Shown: positions 23,970-33,637 of the stretch, piece by piece
Position numbering within the stretch: position 1 is the stretch's first letter
Layout: each line of letters begins with the position of its first letter
NCBI GenBank assembly: GCA_013215215.1
Contig: JABSOU010000023.1
Coordinates: 15,933 to 52,094, forward strand
Source of the DNA: Cognatishimia sp.
GTDB taxonomy: Bacteria > Pseudomonadota > Alphaproteobacteria > Rhodobacterales > Rhodobacteraceae
Reading direction: 5' to 3'
DNA length: 36,162 nucleotides
The notes under the pieces: generated by a model
The model's database searches: none
Told to the model about the DNA's origin: nothing
The model's input: the letters and a program-made list of their open reading frames with translations, nothing else
Position numbers and translations under genes: made by a program

Positions 23970-25561
23970 GCGGCCTCCATGCCGTGTTCGACTTTGATCA
24001 TATCGGCAGCTTTCTCGCCAATCATGATCGCAGCAGCGTTTGTGTTTGAAGAAATCACCGTCGGCATGATGGAATTGTCGACGATGCGCAGGCCGTCCAG
24101 GCCGTTGAATTTCAGGGATGGATCTACGACCGCCGCTGCATCAATGCCCATGCGGCAGGTGCCTGCGCAATGGTGCGAGGTCTTGGAGTGCTCGGAGATG
24201 AAGTTGAAGTAGTCATCGTCCGTTTTCACATCCGGCCCGGGCAGGCGTTCCGCTAGAATGTAGTCCTTGAGCGGTGACTGAGACAGGATCTCTTGGGTGA
24301 GTTTCAAACCCCGGATCGACATCTCGCGGTCCATTGGGTCTTGCAGGTAGTTCGGGTCGATCAAGGGCGCTTTGGCGGGATCAGCACTTTGCAGGCGCAC
24401 CGTGCCACGAGACCGGGGACGCAGATAGCAGGAGTTCAAAGTCACGCCGCCTTGCGGCATGGCCGCGACGCCATGTTCGATACCGGTGCCGAGCCCAAGG
24501 TGGAACTGAATGTCTGGGTAACGGGCGTCAGGATCTGCGTACCAGAACCCTCCGGTTTCAAAGAGAGACGAGGCGACGGGACCTTTGCGTGCGATGATAT
24601 ATTGTAGACCCGCCCATGCGGCCCAAAGCGGCTTGGCATAGCGGTCATAGCTGAAGGGGCCTTTCAGCTCGCTGATGCAGTAAAGGTCGAGGTGATCCTG
24701 AAGGTTTTCCCCGATTTGGGGCTGGTCATAGACCACGTCTATCCCCAGCGATTGAAGATGATCCGCCGGGCCGATGCCAGAAAGCTGCAAGAGCCGAGGC
24801 GAGCCGATGGCCCCACCGGACATCAAGACCTCTGCGTTCGCGTGGATCTGTTCGCCGTCGACCATCTCAACGCCGGTCACGCGTCCCTTTTCAACGATCA
24901 GGCGTTTGACGTGCGCTCCCAAGCGCACTGTCAAGTTCTTGCGGTGACGGTTTGGCGTCACATAGGCCATCGCCGCCGAAGACCGACGCGTGTTGCGCTG
25001 GGTCAGTTGATAGTAACAAACGCCGTCCTGCGACTCGCCGTTAATGTCCATATTGCGCGGGATGCCAACATCTGTCGCCGCGTCGAAATAAGCATCACAG
25101 ATCGGCAGCGGTGCCGACGGCTGGCTGACGCCCAAAGGCCCGCCTTGGCCGTGATACTTGTTGTTATAGGTGTCGTTGTCCTCGGCCTTGCGGAAATAGG
25201 GTAACACGTCTTCATAGCCCCAACCCTCACAGCCCATCTGCCGCCAGTCGTCGTAATCTTGCGCATTGCCGCGGGTGTAGATCTGAGCGTTGATGGCCGA
25301 GCCCCCGCCGATTACTTTGGCCTGCGTATAGCGGAAGACTTTGTTTTGCATGTGTTTTTGAGGCACAGTATCCCAGCCCCAAGATCCTATGCCTTTGGTC
25401 ATCTTGGCGAAGCCTGCGGGCAGATGGAACAAAGGATTGCGGTCGCTGCCGCCGGCCTCCAGCAACAACACCTGCGCATCGGGGTTTTCAGACAAGCGCC
25501 CGGCCAGAACAGAGCCCGCTGCTCCGCCTCCGATGATGATGAAATCATAGCCTTTGGTCAT
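23966..25561 (-). CDS. GMC oxidoreductase, choline-dehydrogenase-like
   Basis: This 531-residue GMC flavoprotein has the FAD motif GGGAAG at 11-16, LLLEAGG, GGGSAINAQIYTRGN, GAIGSPRLLQLSGIGP, and the active-site pair HHCAGTCRMG and SSNTNAAA. The choline-dehydrogenase branch oxidises primary or secondary alcohols. The ATG at 25561 is preferred because AAGGA precedes it and the N terminus then matches the family; an upstream in-frame ATG at 25594 would overlap the neighbouring gene. It likely oxidises an alcohol in the imported compound. It is unlike its neighbour at 25584. Confidence 0.82.
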   Translation of the reverse strand: MTKGYDFIIIGGGAAGSVLAGRLSENPDAQVLLLEAGGSDRNPLFHLPAGFAKMTKGIGSWGWDTVPQKHMQNKVFRYTQAKVIGGGSAINAQIYTRGNAQDYDDWRQMGCEGWGYEDVLPYFRKAEDNDTYNNKYHGQGGPLGVSQPSAPLPICDAYFDAATDVGIPRNMDINGESQDGVCYYQLTQRNTRRSSAAMAYVTPNRHRKNLTVRLGAHVKRLIVEKGRVTGVEMVDGEQIHANAEVLMSGGAIGSPRLLQLSGIGPADHLQSLGIDVVYDQPQIGENLQDHLDLYCISELKGPFSYDRYAKPLWAAWAGLQYIIARKGPVASSLFETGGFWYADPDARYPDIQFHLGLGTGIEHGVAAMPQGGVTLNSCYLRPRSRGTVRLQSADPAKAPLIDPNYLQDPMDREMSIRGLKLTQEILSQSPLKDYILAERLPGPDVKTDDDYFNFISEHSKTSHHCAGTCRMGIDAAAVVDPSLKFNGLDGLRIVDNSIMPTVISSNTNAAAIMIGEKAADMIKVEHGMEAA

Positions 25562-25583
25562 TTTTCGGGTCCTTCGGGCTTTG

Positions 25584-27071
25584 CTAGGCAGCAAAGCGGG
25601 TTTGTTTGATATGGTCGGCCGCGCGCAGGCTGAGGGCAGCGATTGTCAGCGCGGGGTTCACAGCGGCTGAGGTCGGCAAGACCGAGGCATCCGTGATGAA
25701 GAGGTTTTCGATGTCATGGCTTTGGCAGAACGTGTTCACGACGCTTTGGGCCGGGTCATTCCCCATCCGCGTGGTGCCGCATTGATGCGAGGGCGTGCGG
25801 CGATCAAAGGGCCGCGCAAGCACAATCGGATAGCCAGCCTTGCGAAGTTGCTGCTTGAGTTTGGCGACCAAGGCTTCATGCGCCTCCCAGTTCGAACGCT
25901 TCCAATCCAGCGTGATCTGCCCACCCGTCAGCGTCACGCGGCTGTCGGGGTTCGGCAGGTCCTCGGACATGGCGTAAAGATCGACCGATCTGTCTGCGAT
26001 CCAACGCGCCAGCGGCGCGGGCAGCGGGGAGTTGGCCTGCAGGATCTCGCCTGAAATTTTACCCAACAGTTGGATATTGCCTAAGGGTTCTCCGTTGGGG
26101 CCGCCTGTCAGGTAATAGTCATTCAGCATCAGGGTCTTTTGATAGACCGCCTCGTTGCGCCGAAACGGATGCAGCGCCAGAACGGCCGAACAATTGTGGT
26201 TCATAAAGTTCCGCCCGACCTGATCAGACGTGTTCGCGAGCCCCAGCGGGGCATTGTCATTGGCCGACCGCAATAGGAGCGCGGCGGATTGTACAGCTCC
26301 GGCTGCGAGAACGATCAAGGGCGCGCTTAGCGTTTCCCCAGTGGCCAGTGTGACGGATGTGATGCGTGTGCCGTCATAGTCCAAACTCGCCACTTCAGCG
26401 TTGGTTTGCAGCCGCACGTTCTCATGTTTCAGAGCCTGCCAGAGGGCCGCGCGTTCGGCGTCCATTTTGCCGCCGCTTGTATCAGGGTAGGCATCCCAAG
26501 GCGTTTTGCCGCGCGCGAGCCAGGTCTCGATATCCACCCCCAAGGGCAGTGACGAGGGCGACATGCCAATCGCGCTCATGCGTCTGCGAAATTCAGCAAT
26601 TCCTGGCTCATCGGCTACAGGAGCATGGGGGTAGGGGGTCGTGTGATCCGGCTCTGTTGGGTCTTCGCCTATCTGGCCACGGACCTGATAAAGCGTTTCG
26701 GCACGGCCATAGAAAGGTTCCAATGTGTTATAAGACAAAGGCCAGCCGGGCGTGGTTCCCCCCATATGCGCAATCGGAGAGAAATCCTCGCGGCGATAGC
26801 GCAAAAACACGGCGCCAAAGAATTTGGAGTTTCCGCCGACGTAGTAATAATTGCCCGGATTGAACGCCTGTCCCTTGCCGTCCAGCCACGTCTCGTCGGG
26901 TCGATAGTGCCCTTTGGCAAAGATCGACTGCGCATCGCGGTCGTGCATAGAGGGGCGCAGGTGATCGCCTTTCTCGAGCACAAGAATGCGCTTGCCGGTC
27001 TCGGCCAATGCCGCCGCCATTGTGGCGCCGCCAATGCCCGAGCCGATGATTATGACGTCAGCGTCGCTCAC
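25584..27071 (-). CDS. GMC oxidoreductase, glucoside-3-dehydrogenase/sugar-oxidase-like
   Basis: This 495-residue GMC flavoprotein has the FAD motif GSGIGG at 10-15, VLEKGD, GGNSKFFGAVFLRYR, VLAAGAVQSAALLLRS, and the ending SHQCGTTRMG plus NLFITDASVLPTSAAVNPA. These features fit the branch containing FAD glucoside 3-dehydrogenases and C-glycoside oxidases. No small twin-arginine subunit is seen nearby. The start is GTG and overlaps the ATPase stop by 4 bases (GTGA). In a sugar ABC operon with Gfo/Idh dehydrogenases it may make a 3-keto glycoside, but a generic sugar alcohol is also possible. Confidence 0.8.
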   Translation of the reverse strand: MSDADVIIIGSGIGGATMAAALAETGKRILVLEKGDHLRPSMHDRDAQSIFAKGHYRPDETWLDGKGQAFNPGNYYYVGGNSKFFGAVFLRYRREDFSPIAHMGGTTPGWPLSYNTLEPFYGRAETLYQVRGQIGEDPTEPDHTTPYPHAPVADEPGIAEFRRRMSAIGMSPSSLPLGVDIETWLARGKTPWDAYPDTSGGKMDAERAALWQALKHENVRLQTNAEVASLDYDGTRITSVTLATGETLSAPLIVLAAGAVQSAALLLRSANDNAPLGLANTSDQVGRNFMNHNCSAVLALHPFRRNEAVYQKTLMLNDYYLTGGPNGEPLGNIQLLGKISGEILQANSPLPAPLARWIADRSVDLYAMSEDLPNPDSRVTLTGGQITLDWKRSNWEAHEALVAKLKQQLRKAGYPIVLARPFDRRTPSHQCGTTRMGNDPAQSVVNTFCQSHDIENLFITDASVLPTSAAVNPALTIAALSLRAADHIKQTRFAA

Positions 27072-28180
27072 CCTTCGATGCGCTTCTCGGTGGCGGGATC
27101 AAAGGCGACGGCCTTTTCCATGTTGACCGCAAAGCCGAACATCTCGCCTGCCGACACTGGCACATCTGCGCGCAGACGCGAGATCACGTCTTTGCCGCCC
27201 AGGTTGGTGGTGACAAAGGTGTCGGAGCCAGCAGGTTCCGTCACGATAATGCGGTTTTCCAAGGCCACCACATTGCTGGATTTACGATCCGCCCCATCAG
27301 GATCAGTGATCGCTTCGGGGCGGATCCCCAGGAGGACCTCTTTGTCATCCCACTCTGACATATTGTCCTGAGAAAACGGCAGAAGCGCTTCGCCCCCTTC
27401 AGACGTCACAAGTGACGCATGAGGGCGGCCGTCTTTCATGACGACCTTGGCGTTCATAATGTTCATGGCAGGCGAGCCCATGAAGGTCGCTACAAAGAGG
27501 TTCGCGGGCGTGTCATAGATCTCTTTAGGCGTGCCAAGCTGTTGCACATAGCCTTCGTACATGACGGCAATGCGGGTCGAGAGCGTCATCGCCTCGATCT
27601 GGTCGTGGGTCACGTAAACGATTGTGGTTTTTAGCTTTTCATGTAGCTTTTTGATTTCAGTCCGCATGTCGACGCGCAGCTTGGCGTCAAGGTTGGAGAG
27701 CGGTTCGTCAAAAAGGAACACATCAGGATCGCGCACCAGCGCTCGGCCCATCGCCACACGTTGGCGTTGGCCGCCAGAGAGTTGGCCCGGTTTGCGATCC
27801 AAGAGCTGTTCGATCTGCAAAAGCTTGGCCACGTCGTTCATGGCTTTGTCGCGCTCGGGCTTTGGCACCCCGTGCATTTCTAGACCAAAGGTGATGTTCT
27901 GCCCGACGGTCATATTCGGGTAGAGCGCATAGCTTTGGAACACCATCGCGATGTTGCGGTTTGATGGGTGGACGCCGTTGACGACACGCCCGTTGATCCC
28001 GATCTCGCCCGAGGTGATGTCCTCTAGCCCTGCGATCATGTTCAACAGTGTGGACTTGCCACAACCAGAGGGTCCGACGAGCACAAGGAACTCGCCCTCT
28101 TCGACGGCGATGTCGACCTTATGCAGGACTTCGACCGCGCCATAGGATTTGGTTACGTTGTTGATGTCGAGAAAGCCCAT
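27068..28180 (-). CDS. sugar ABC transporter ATPase (UgpC/MsmK type)
   Basis: This 370-residue ATPase has Walker A (GPSGCGKST, 36-44), signature LSGGQRQR, Walker B (VFLFDEP) and the switch His in YVTHDQ. A C-terminal regulatory TOBE domain (about 280-370) is typical of MsmK/UgpC-type transporters of sugars. It sits 4 bases after the permease stop and powers the two permeases. Confidence 0.93.
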   Translation of the reverse strand: MGFLDINNVTKSYGAVEVLHKVDIAVEEGEFLVLVGPSGCGKSTLLNMIAGLEDITSGEIGINGRVVNGVHPSNRNIAMVFQSYALYPNMTVGQNITFGLEMHGVPKPERDKAMNDVAKLLQIEQLLDRKPGQLSGGQRQRVAMGRALVRDPDVFLFDEPLSNLDAKLRVDMRTEIKKLHEKLKTTIVYVTHDQIEAMTLSTRIAVMYEGYVQQLGTPKEIYDTPANLFVATFMGSPAMNIMNAKVVMKDGRPHASLVTSEGGEALLPFSQDNMSEWDDKEVLLGIRPEAITDPDGADRKSSNVVALENRIIVTEPAGSDTFVTTNLGGKDVISRLRADVPVSAGEMFGFAVNMEKAVAFDPATEKRIEG

Positions 28181-28184
28181 AGTC

Positions 28185-29066
28185 TTATCCTTTTACAGAG
28201 CCAGCCATCAGGCCACGGACAAAGAAGCGTCCAGCCACGATGTAGACAAGAAGTGTCGGCAAGGCGGCGAGGATCGCGCCTGCGAAGTGAACGTTGTATT
28301 CTTTGACGCCCGTCGAGGACTGCACGAGGTTGTTCAAAGCGACCGTCATCGGTGCCCCGGATCCCGAGGCAAAGGACGCACCAAAGAGGAAGTCGTTCCA
28401 GATGTTGGTGAACTGCCAGATCACACAGACCACGATGATCGGGCCAGAGGACGGCAGCATGATGCGGCGGAAGATCTGAAAAAACCCGGCGCCGTCGATT
28501 TGTGCAGCCCGCACCAGCTCGGTCGGGAAGGCTGCGTAGTAGTTGCGGAAGTAGAGCGTCGAGAAGCCGATGCCGTAAACCACATGCACAAGGATCAGGC
28601 CGTAAGTCGAGCCGGACAGCCCAAGAATGCCCAGGATCCGCGCCATTGGGATCAGAACGATCTGAAACGGGATAAAGCAGGAAAACAGCATCAGCCCGAA
28701 AAGGATCGTATCCCCGCGGAACCGCCATTTCGTCAGGATATAGCCGTTCAGCGCCCCCAATACGGTCGAAATAAACACCGCCGGAACCACCATCTTGATC
28801 GAGTTCCAGAAATAGGGACGCAGACCTGTTGGCTCAACGCCCACCTGAGCCGAGGACCAAGCGGCGGCCCAGGGTTCAAGCGTAAAGACCTGGGGCAGCG
28901 CCATCATATTGCCGCCTGTGATTTCGCTGAGCGGTTTCACCGAGTTCACCAGCATGATGAAGAACGGCAAAAGGTAGAACAGCGAGGCAACCAGTAGGAA
29001 GACGTAGATGAATGTCCGCGTGATACGCCCGGTGCGCACGGATTGTGATTGTGCAGCCGACATCAT
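28185..29066 (-). CDS. sugar ABC transporter permease, MalG-like
   Basis: This 293-residue protein has six predicted helices and the EAA loop ELVRAAQIDGAGFFQIFRRI that couples it to the ATPase. It follows the other permease with a 4-base overlap and carries the short N-terminal part typical of MalG types. It forms a heterodimer with that protein. Confidence 0.93.
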   Translation of the reverse strand: MMSAAQSQSVRTGRITRTFIYVFLLVASLFYLLPFFIMLVNSVKPLSEITGGNMMALPQVFTLEPWAAAWSSAQVGVEPTGLRPYFWNSIKMVVPAVFISTVLGALNGYILTKWRFRGDTILFGLMLFSCFIPFQIVLIPMARILGILGLSGSTYGLILVHVVYGIGFSTLYFRNYYAAFPTELVRAAQIDGAGFFQIFRRIMLPSSGPIIVVCVIWQFTNIWNDFLFGASFASGSGAPMTVALNNLVQSSTGVKEYNVHFAGAILAALPTLLVYIVAGRFFVRGLMAGSVKG

Positions 29067-29956
29067 TTGTCCTCCTTCAGTTCAGCGTAGAGGTACGGGA
29101 TCATGATCGCCGCGATGGTCATCAGCATGATCACCGCCGAGGATGCCCCGATGCCCATTTGGTTACGGGTAAAGGTGTAGGAATACATGAATGTCGCGGG
29201 CAGTTCCGTCGCGCGGCCCGGGCCGCCTCCGGTCAGGGCGATCACAAGGTCATAGCTCTTGATTGCAAGATGCGAGAGGATCACGAAGGCCGACAGAAAC
29301 GCAGGTCGCAGCAGCGGGATCACGATACGGCGATAGAGGTTCCAGTTGCTCGCGCCATCAATTTGTGCCGCTTTCATAATCTCGCTGTCGATGCCGCGCA
29401 GGCCTGCAAGGAACATCGCCATGACAAAACCACTGGATTGCCAAACGGCTGCAATAACAACGGTATAAATCGCGAAGTCGCGGTCTTTGATCCAGTTGAA
29501 CTCAAAGCTCTCCCAGCCCCAAAGATGCATAGTGTGCTCAAGGCCGATACCGGGATCCAGAAACCACTTCCATGCGGTCCCGGTCACAATGAAACTTAGC
29601 GCCATCGGGTAGAGATAGATCGGGCGCAGGATGCCTTCGCCGCGGATTTTCTGATCCAGAAAAATTGCCAGCGTCAGACCGACAACCGTGGAAATCGAAA
29701 TATAGAGCACCGCGTAAACGCCAAGGTTTTTGAGCGACGTCTCCCAGTGGCTCAGCCGCCAAAGTTTGGAATAGTTTTCCAGCCCAACCCAACCATAGCT
29801 CGGCAGGATGCGGCTGTCGGTGAAGGACAGGTAAACCGTGAACAGGATGAACCCGTAAACAAAGAGGAGCACGAGTGCCAAGGACGGGCTAAGCACGACC
29901 TTCGGAATCCAATGCTGGAGCTTGGTTTTGAAATCGACATCGCCAGCGCGGGCCAT
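29063..29956 (-). CDS. sugar ABC transporter permease, MalF-like
   Basis: This 297-residue permease has six predicted helices and an EAA loop EIMKAAQIDGASNWNLYRRI. The start at 29956 is chosen because GGGAGG is 5 bases upstream; the longer start at 29989 lacks one. Together with the next permease it forms the channel. Confidence 0.92.
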   Translation of the reverse strand: MARAGDVDFKTKLQHWIPKVVLSPSLALVLLFVYGFILFTVYLSFTDSRILPSYGWVGLENYSKLWRLSHWETSLKNLGVYAVLYISISTVVGLTLAIFLDQKIRGEGILRPIYLYPMALSFIVTGTAWKWFLDPGIGLEHTMHLWGWESFEFNWIKDRDFAIYTVVIAAVWQSSGFVMAMFLAGLRGIDSEIMKAAQIDGASNWNLYRRIVIPLLRPAFLSAFVILSHLAIKSYDLVIALTGGGPGRATELPATFMYSYTFTRNQMGIGASSAVIMLMTIAAIMIPYLYAELKEDK

Positions 29957-29992
29957 CGTTTCCTCCCAAATTTTCAGAGATTGCGGCAAGAG

Positions 29993-30020
29993 CTCTGGGG
30001 CGAAGCGCGCCGCCCCAGAG
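29993..30020. repeat. stem-loop between binding-protein and permease genes
   Basis: CTCTGGGGCG (29993-30002) pairs perfectly with CGCCCCAGAG (30011-30020) around an 8-base loop, in the 81-bp gap after the solute-binding-protein gene. No U-run follows in the minus-strand transcript, so it is probably an mRNA-stability or partial attenuation element that raises the level of binding protein over the permeases. Confidence 0.7.
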
Positions 30021-30037
30021 AGTTTTCTAAAGATAGC

Positions 30038-31288
30038 TTATTGTGCCAGCTCGACGGCTGTCACCAATTCTTCAGCTGCAGTTTGGGCGTCGTACTCACC
30101 GTTGAAGTGCGCGGTGATCACGTCATACATCGCGTTCTTCACAGCTGCGCGGTTTGCGTGGCCGTGCGCCATGGAGCCAACCAGCGTGTCAGACGCGGCT
30201 GCGGCTGCCAGTTCTGCCATGCCCTGTTTGCCGCAGGCGTCAAAGTCTGCGTCAGGCACGTCGGTCCGTGCAGGCACAGAGCCTTTGACCACGTTGAACG
30301 CGGACTGGAACACTGGAGACATGATGGATGCCGCCATTGCGCCTTGGGACGCTTGTGCATCGTCGCTGGCCACAGCAAACATTGCGAACTGGTCAGAGTT
30401 AAAGCTCACCGCACCCGCAGAACCTGGGACGCGGAAGCAGAGGAAGTCCTCACCAGGGGTTTTGCCTGCGTTCAGGAATTCACCCTTCGCCCAGTCACCC
30501 ATGATCTGGAAGGCAGCATCGCCGTTGATGACCATGGCCGATGCGAGGTTCCAGTCACGACCAGAGAAGTTGTCGTCCACATTCGCACGAAGGGTCGCCA
30601 TGCGGTTGAAGGTCTCTACCATCATGTCGGAACCAAGTGCTTCTGGATCCAGATCGATAAAGGCTTTCTTGTAGAACTCGACACCGCCAACAGAAAGTGC
30701 AACTCCGTCAAACATGGTGGCTTCCTGCCAGGCCTGACCACCGTGCGCCAGTGGGGTTTTACCCGCTGCTTTCACGGTTGCCATCGCGGCTTCGAATTCA
30801 GCCCAAGTGGTTGGTTGCGCGATGCCCAGCTCGTCCAGAACGGCTTTGTTCGCCCAGACCCAGTTGGTCGAGTGCACGTTTACAGGTGCAGAGATCCACT
30901 TACCGTCATGCTTTGCGAAAGCTTGCAGAGCCGCCGGAACAACCGCATCCCAGCCTTCAGCTGCTGCGACGTCGTTCAGATCCGCAAGCGCGCCTTCTTC
31001 AGCCCAGTCGAGGATGTCAAAGCCCAGCATCTGAACTGCGGTGGGCGGGTCACCTGCTGTAACGCGAGCCCGAAGAACAGTCATGGCGCTTTCGCCACCA
31101 CCACCAGCAACCGGCATGTCGTTCCAGCCGATGGACTGACCTGCAAGGTCTTCTTTCAGAACGTTCAGCGCGGCCGCTTCACCGCCCGAAGTCCACCAGT
31201 GCAGAACTTCAACGTCCGTTGCGGACGCCATAGAGGTCGATGCCAGCAAGGCTGCTGCCACCATTGATGTCTTTCCAAAGTAACGCAT
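30038..31288 (-). CDS. sugar ABC transporter solute-binding protein (GtsA-like)
   Basis: This 416-residue protein has a signal peptide (about 1-23, ending ASA). The mature part has [12 protein letters not shown], a [20 protein letters not shown] segment, [11 protein letters not shown], and [12 protein letters not shown], matching the glucose/mannose-type binding proteins related to GtsA. A GGGAGG ribosome site lies 5 bases before the ATG. It lies 51 bases after the aldehyde dehydrogenase. The substrate is most likely a monosaccharide or a glycoside. Confidence 0.88.
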   Translation of the reverse strand: MRYFGKTSMVAAALLASTSMASATDVEVLHWWTSGGEAAALNVLKEDLAGQSIGWNDMPVAGGGGESAMTVLRARVTAGDPPTAVQMLGFDILDWAEEGALADLNDVAAAEGWDAVVPAALQAFAKHDGKWISAPVNVHSTNWVWANKAVLDELGIAQPTTWAEFEAAMATVKAAGKTPLAHGGQAWQEATMFDGVALSVGGVEFYKKAFIDLDPEALGSDMMVETFNRMATLRANVDDNFSGRDWNLASAMVINGDAAFQIMGDWAKGEFLNAGKTPGEDFLCFRVPGSAGAVSFNSDQFAMFAVASDDAQASQGAMAASIMSPVFQSAFNVVKGSVPARTDVPDADFDACGKQGMAELAAAAASDTLVGSMAHGHANRAAVKNAMYDVITAHFNGEYDAQTAAEELVTAVELAQ

Positions 31289-31339
31289 GAGTTCCTCCCA
31301 AAAAATTGCGTTTCACTCTTCTAAGTTCCCTGTTTGCTT

Positions 31340-32866
31340 TCAGGGCATTTTCACCCAAGGCGCTCGGCTGTCGCCCAGTCGCATGACCAGCGACTTTACC
31401 TCGAGGAATTCGTCATAGCCGTATTGGCCAATCTCTCGTCCTTGTCCGGATTGCTTCACTCCTCCAAAAGCGAGCTCTGGGAAGCCATCCATCCATGTGT
31501 TGGTCCAAACCGTGCCAGCCTGCGCGCGGCGCGAAAACTCGAGGCAAGTGTGGACGTTTTCACTCCAGACTCCGGCGGACAGGCCGTATTCTGAGTCATT
31601 TGTCAGCGCGATGGCCTCATCCATGGTGCGGAACGTCTGAACGACTAGAACCGGTCCAAAGACCTCTTCGCGCACGATCGCCATATCCGACGTCACGCCG
31701 CGCACGACGGTTGGTTGATAAAATTGCGACCCGATTTCAGCCACTTGCAGCGTGCCGCCACCGATGCAGATTTCCGCACCGGCCTCTTTGGCATCGGCGA
31801 CATAGGCGTCGATCTTGGCTTGATGCTCAGCGGTGACAATCGCGCCGACTTGTGTGTCGGGATTCAACGGGTTGCCGAAGGCTACGTGGCGCGACATCTC
31901 GACCACGCGGTTAACGAAAGCGTCGGCAATGTCTTCGTGCACAATGATGCGACTGGATGAATTGCAGCACTGACCGACATTGAAGTAGACGCCAAAAGTG
32001 ACAGCATCCGCCGCGCTTTCGAGGTTGGCATCCGGGAAGATCACCTGTGGGTTCTTACCACCAAGTTCCAGCGCGACTTTCTTCAGAGTGTCGCTTGCCG
32101 CTTTGCTAATGCGTTTGCCGACGGCTGTGGATCCTGTGAAGGACACCATATCGACGTCGTCATGTGTGCTCATCAAGCTGCCGACCGGATCGCCATAACC
32201 AAGCACGATGTTGCAGACGCCTTCGGGCAGTCCGGCCTCTGTCAGGAATTCGCCTAGCATGGCTGTTGTCGATGGCGTCATTTCAGAAGGTTTGACGACA
32301 CAGGTGCATCCCGCAGCTAAAGCAAAAGGCAGCTTTTGGCTAAGGATCCAGAAAGGGAAATTCCAAGGCGTGATGATCGACACCACACCGATGGGCTCTT
32401 TGATGACCACGCCCAGCATATCGTCACCAAGCGCGTTGTGGCTCTCGCCGTGGCTCGTGCGGGCGAGGGAGGCCGCATAGCGCCACAGATCGGCGGCTCC
32501 ACCGCATTCGCCGCGTGCCTGAGAAATCGGTTTGCCGCTTTCCAGCGTCTCGATCAGCGCGAGGCGTTCTTCGTTCGCTTCGATCAGATCGGCGACTTTA
32601 TTCAGAACTGCGGCGCGGTCTTTGCCCGATAGGCGGCTCCACCGGCCATCATCAAAAGCCGTGCGCGCTGCACCGATGGCGGCCTCGGTTTCAATCACAG
32701 ACCCCAAAGCCGCTTGGCTGACCAGTACGCCATGGGACGGAGACATCCGGTCCGAAACCTGACCATCCGCGCTGTCCAGATAAGCACCGTCGATATAATG
32801 GCGCGCCTGATAGGGCGTCTCTGGTAGAGCGATCGTTTGCTCGGTTATGATATTGAGATCTTTCAT
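31340..32866 (-). CDS. NAD(P)-dependent aldehyde dehydrogenase (betaine-aldehyde-like)
   Basis: This 508-residue aldehyde dehydrogenase has general base Glu267 (ALELGG) and catalytic Cys301 (NVGQCCNSSS), with PWNFPFWI and GFPELAFGGVKQSGQGRE at the expected places. It starts 3 bases after the enoyl-CoA hydratase stop. In this setting it would turn an alcohol-derived aldehyde into the acid that the next-door CoA-transferase could activate. Confidence 0.9.
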   Translation of the reverse strand: MKDLNIITEQTIALPETPYQARHYIDGAYLDSADGQVSDRMSPSHGVLVSQAALGSVIETEAAIGAARTAFDDGRWSRLSGKDRAAVLNKVADLIEANEERLALIETLESGKPISQARGECGGAADLWRYAASLARTSHGESHNALGDDMLGVVIKEPIGVVSIITPWNFPFWILSQKLPFALAAGCTCVVKPSEMTPSTTAMLGEFLTEAGLPEGVCNIVLGYGDPVGSLMSTHDDVDMVSFTGSTAVGKRISKAASDTLKKVALELGGKNPQVIFPDANLESAADAVTFGVYFNVGQCCNSSSRIIVHEDIADAFVNRVVEMSRHVAFGNPLNPDTQVGAIVTAEHQAKIDAYVADAKEAGAEICIGGGTLQVAEIGSQFYQPTVVRGVTSDMAIVREEVFGPVLVVQTFRTMDEAIALTNDSEYGLSAGVWSENVHTCLEFSRRAQAGTVWTNTWMDGFPELAFGGVKQSGQGREIGQYGYDEFLEVKSLVMRLGDSRAPWVKMP

Positions 32867-32869
32867 TCT

Positions 32870-33637
32870 TTATTTTCCAGAGAAGTCAGGCTTGCGTTTT
32901 TCTTGAAAGGCGGTGACGCCTTCTTGGCGATCTTCGGATGCGGCGATAGCGGCGCTGCCAAGCGCTTCGACCATGGCGCCGCGATCTTCGCCTTGGGCGG
33001 CATGGATCATGGATTTTGAGATCTCGACCGCGCGCGGCGAGAGCGTCAAAGCACGGTCTACGAGTGCTTGGGCTGCAGCGCGGGGGTCTTCATCGACCGC
33101 CACAACAAATCCTACGGAAAGTGCGCGATCTGCTTTAATCCGGTGCCCAAAGAGTGCCATTTCCTTGACCATCGGTTCTGGTAAAAGGCGCATCAGCCGC
33201 TGGGTGCCGGACCAACCCGGTACAATGCCGACACCGGCTTCGGGGAGGGCCAGAGAGGCTTTGGGGGCCATGACGCGGATGTCACAGGCCGCGGCCAGTT
33301 CAAGGCCGCCACCAAAAGCGTGGCCGTTCAGCACTGCGATGGTGGGCTTGGAAAGACGTGCCAGACGATCAAAAATACGATGCCCATCACGCACCCAAAA
33401 CCGCGCGAATTCTGTCGGGTTCAAATCGCCCCAAGCGTTGATGTCCGCGCCAGTGCAAAACGCCTTGTCGCCCTCGGCGGTCAGCATCACAGCGCCAAGC
33501 TCGGCGTCGCGTTCGAGGGCGTCCAGATGCGCGGACAGATCATCCAACATCTGCACCGTAAAGGCATTCATCTTGGACGGATTGTCCAACCGAAGCTCGG
33601 CCACACGGCCCGATTTTATGAGGTGAACGCGGCTCAT
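32870..33637 (-). CDS. enoyl-CoA hydratase/isomerase family protein
   Basis: This 255-residue crotonase has the oxyanion hole AFCTGADI and GHAFGGGLELAAACD and both catalytic glutamates, Glu113 and Glu133 (LPEAGVGIVPGWSGTQRL). The ATG at 33637 is favoured because it gives a 4-base ATGA overlap with the CoA-transferase stop; a start at 33646 is possible. It hydrates or cleaves an enoyl-CoA made in the same operon. Substrate unknown. Confidence 0.9.
   Translation of the reverse strand: MSRVHLIKSGRVAELRLDNPSKMNAFTVQMLDDLSAHLDALERDAELGAVMLTAEGDKAFCTGADINAWGDLNPTEFARFWVRDGHRIFDRLARLSKPTIAVLNGHAFGGGLELAAACDIRVMAPKASLALPEAGVGIVPGWSGTQRLMRLLPEPMVKEMALFGHRIKADRALSVGFVVAVDEDPRAAAQALVDRALTLSPRAVEISKSMIHAAQGEDRGAMVEALGSAAIAASEDRQEGVTAFQEKRKPDFSGK

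Noticed and set aside
31159-31166. GAACGTTC core in the binding-protein coding region
   Set aside because: It matches only the 8-bp core of the LacI operator, lacks the flanking bases, and is inside a gene; likely chance.
29747-31267. 506-residue plus-strand frame opposite the binding protein and a permease
   Set aside because: It is antisense to two recognisable transporter genes and matches no family.
31328-31345. CCCTG/CAGGG hairpin between the aldehyde dehydrogenase and binding-protein genes
   Set aside because: The stem is only 5 bp and no U-run follows; it is too weak to call a terminator.
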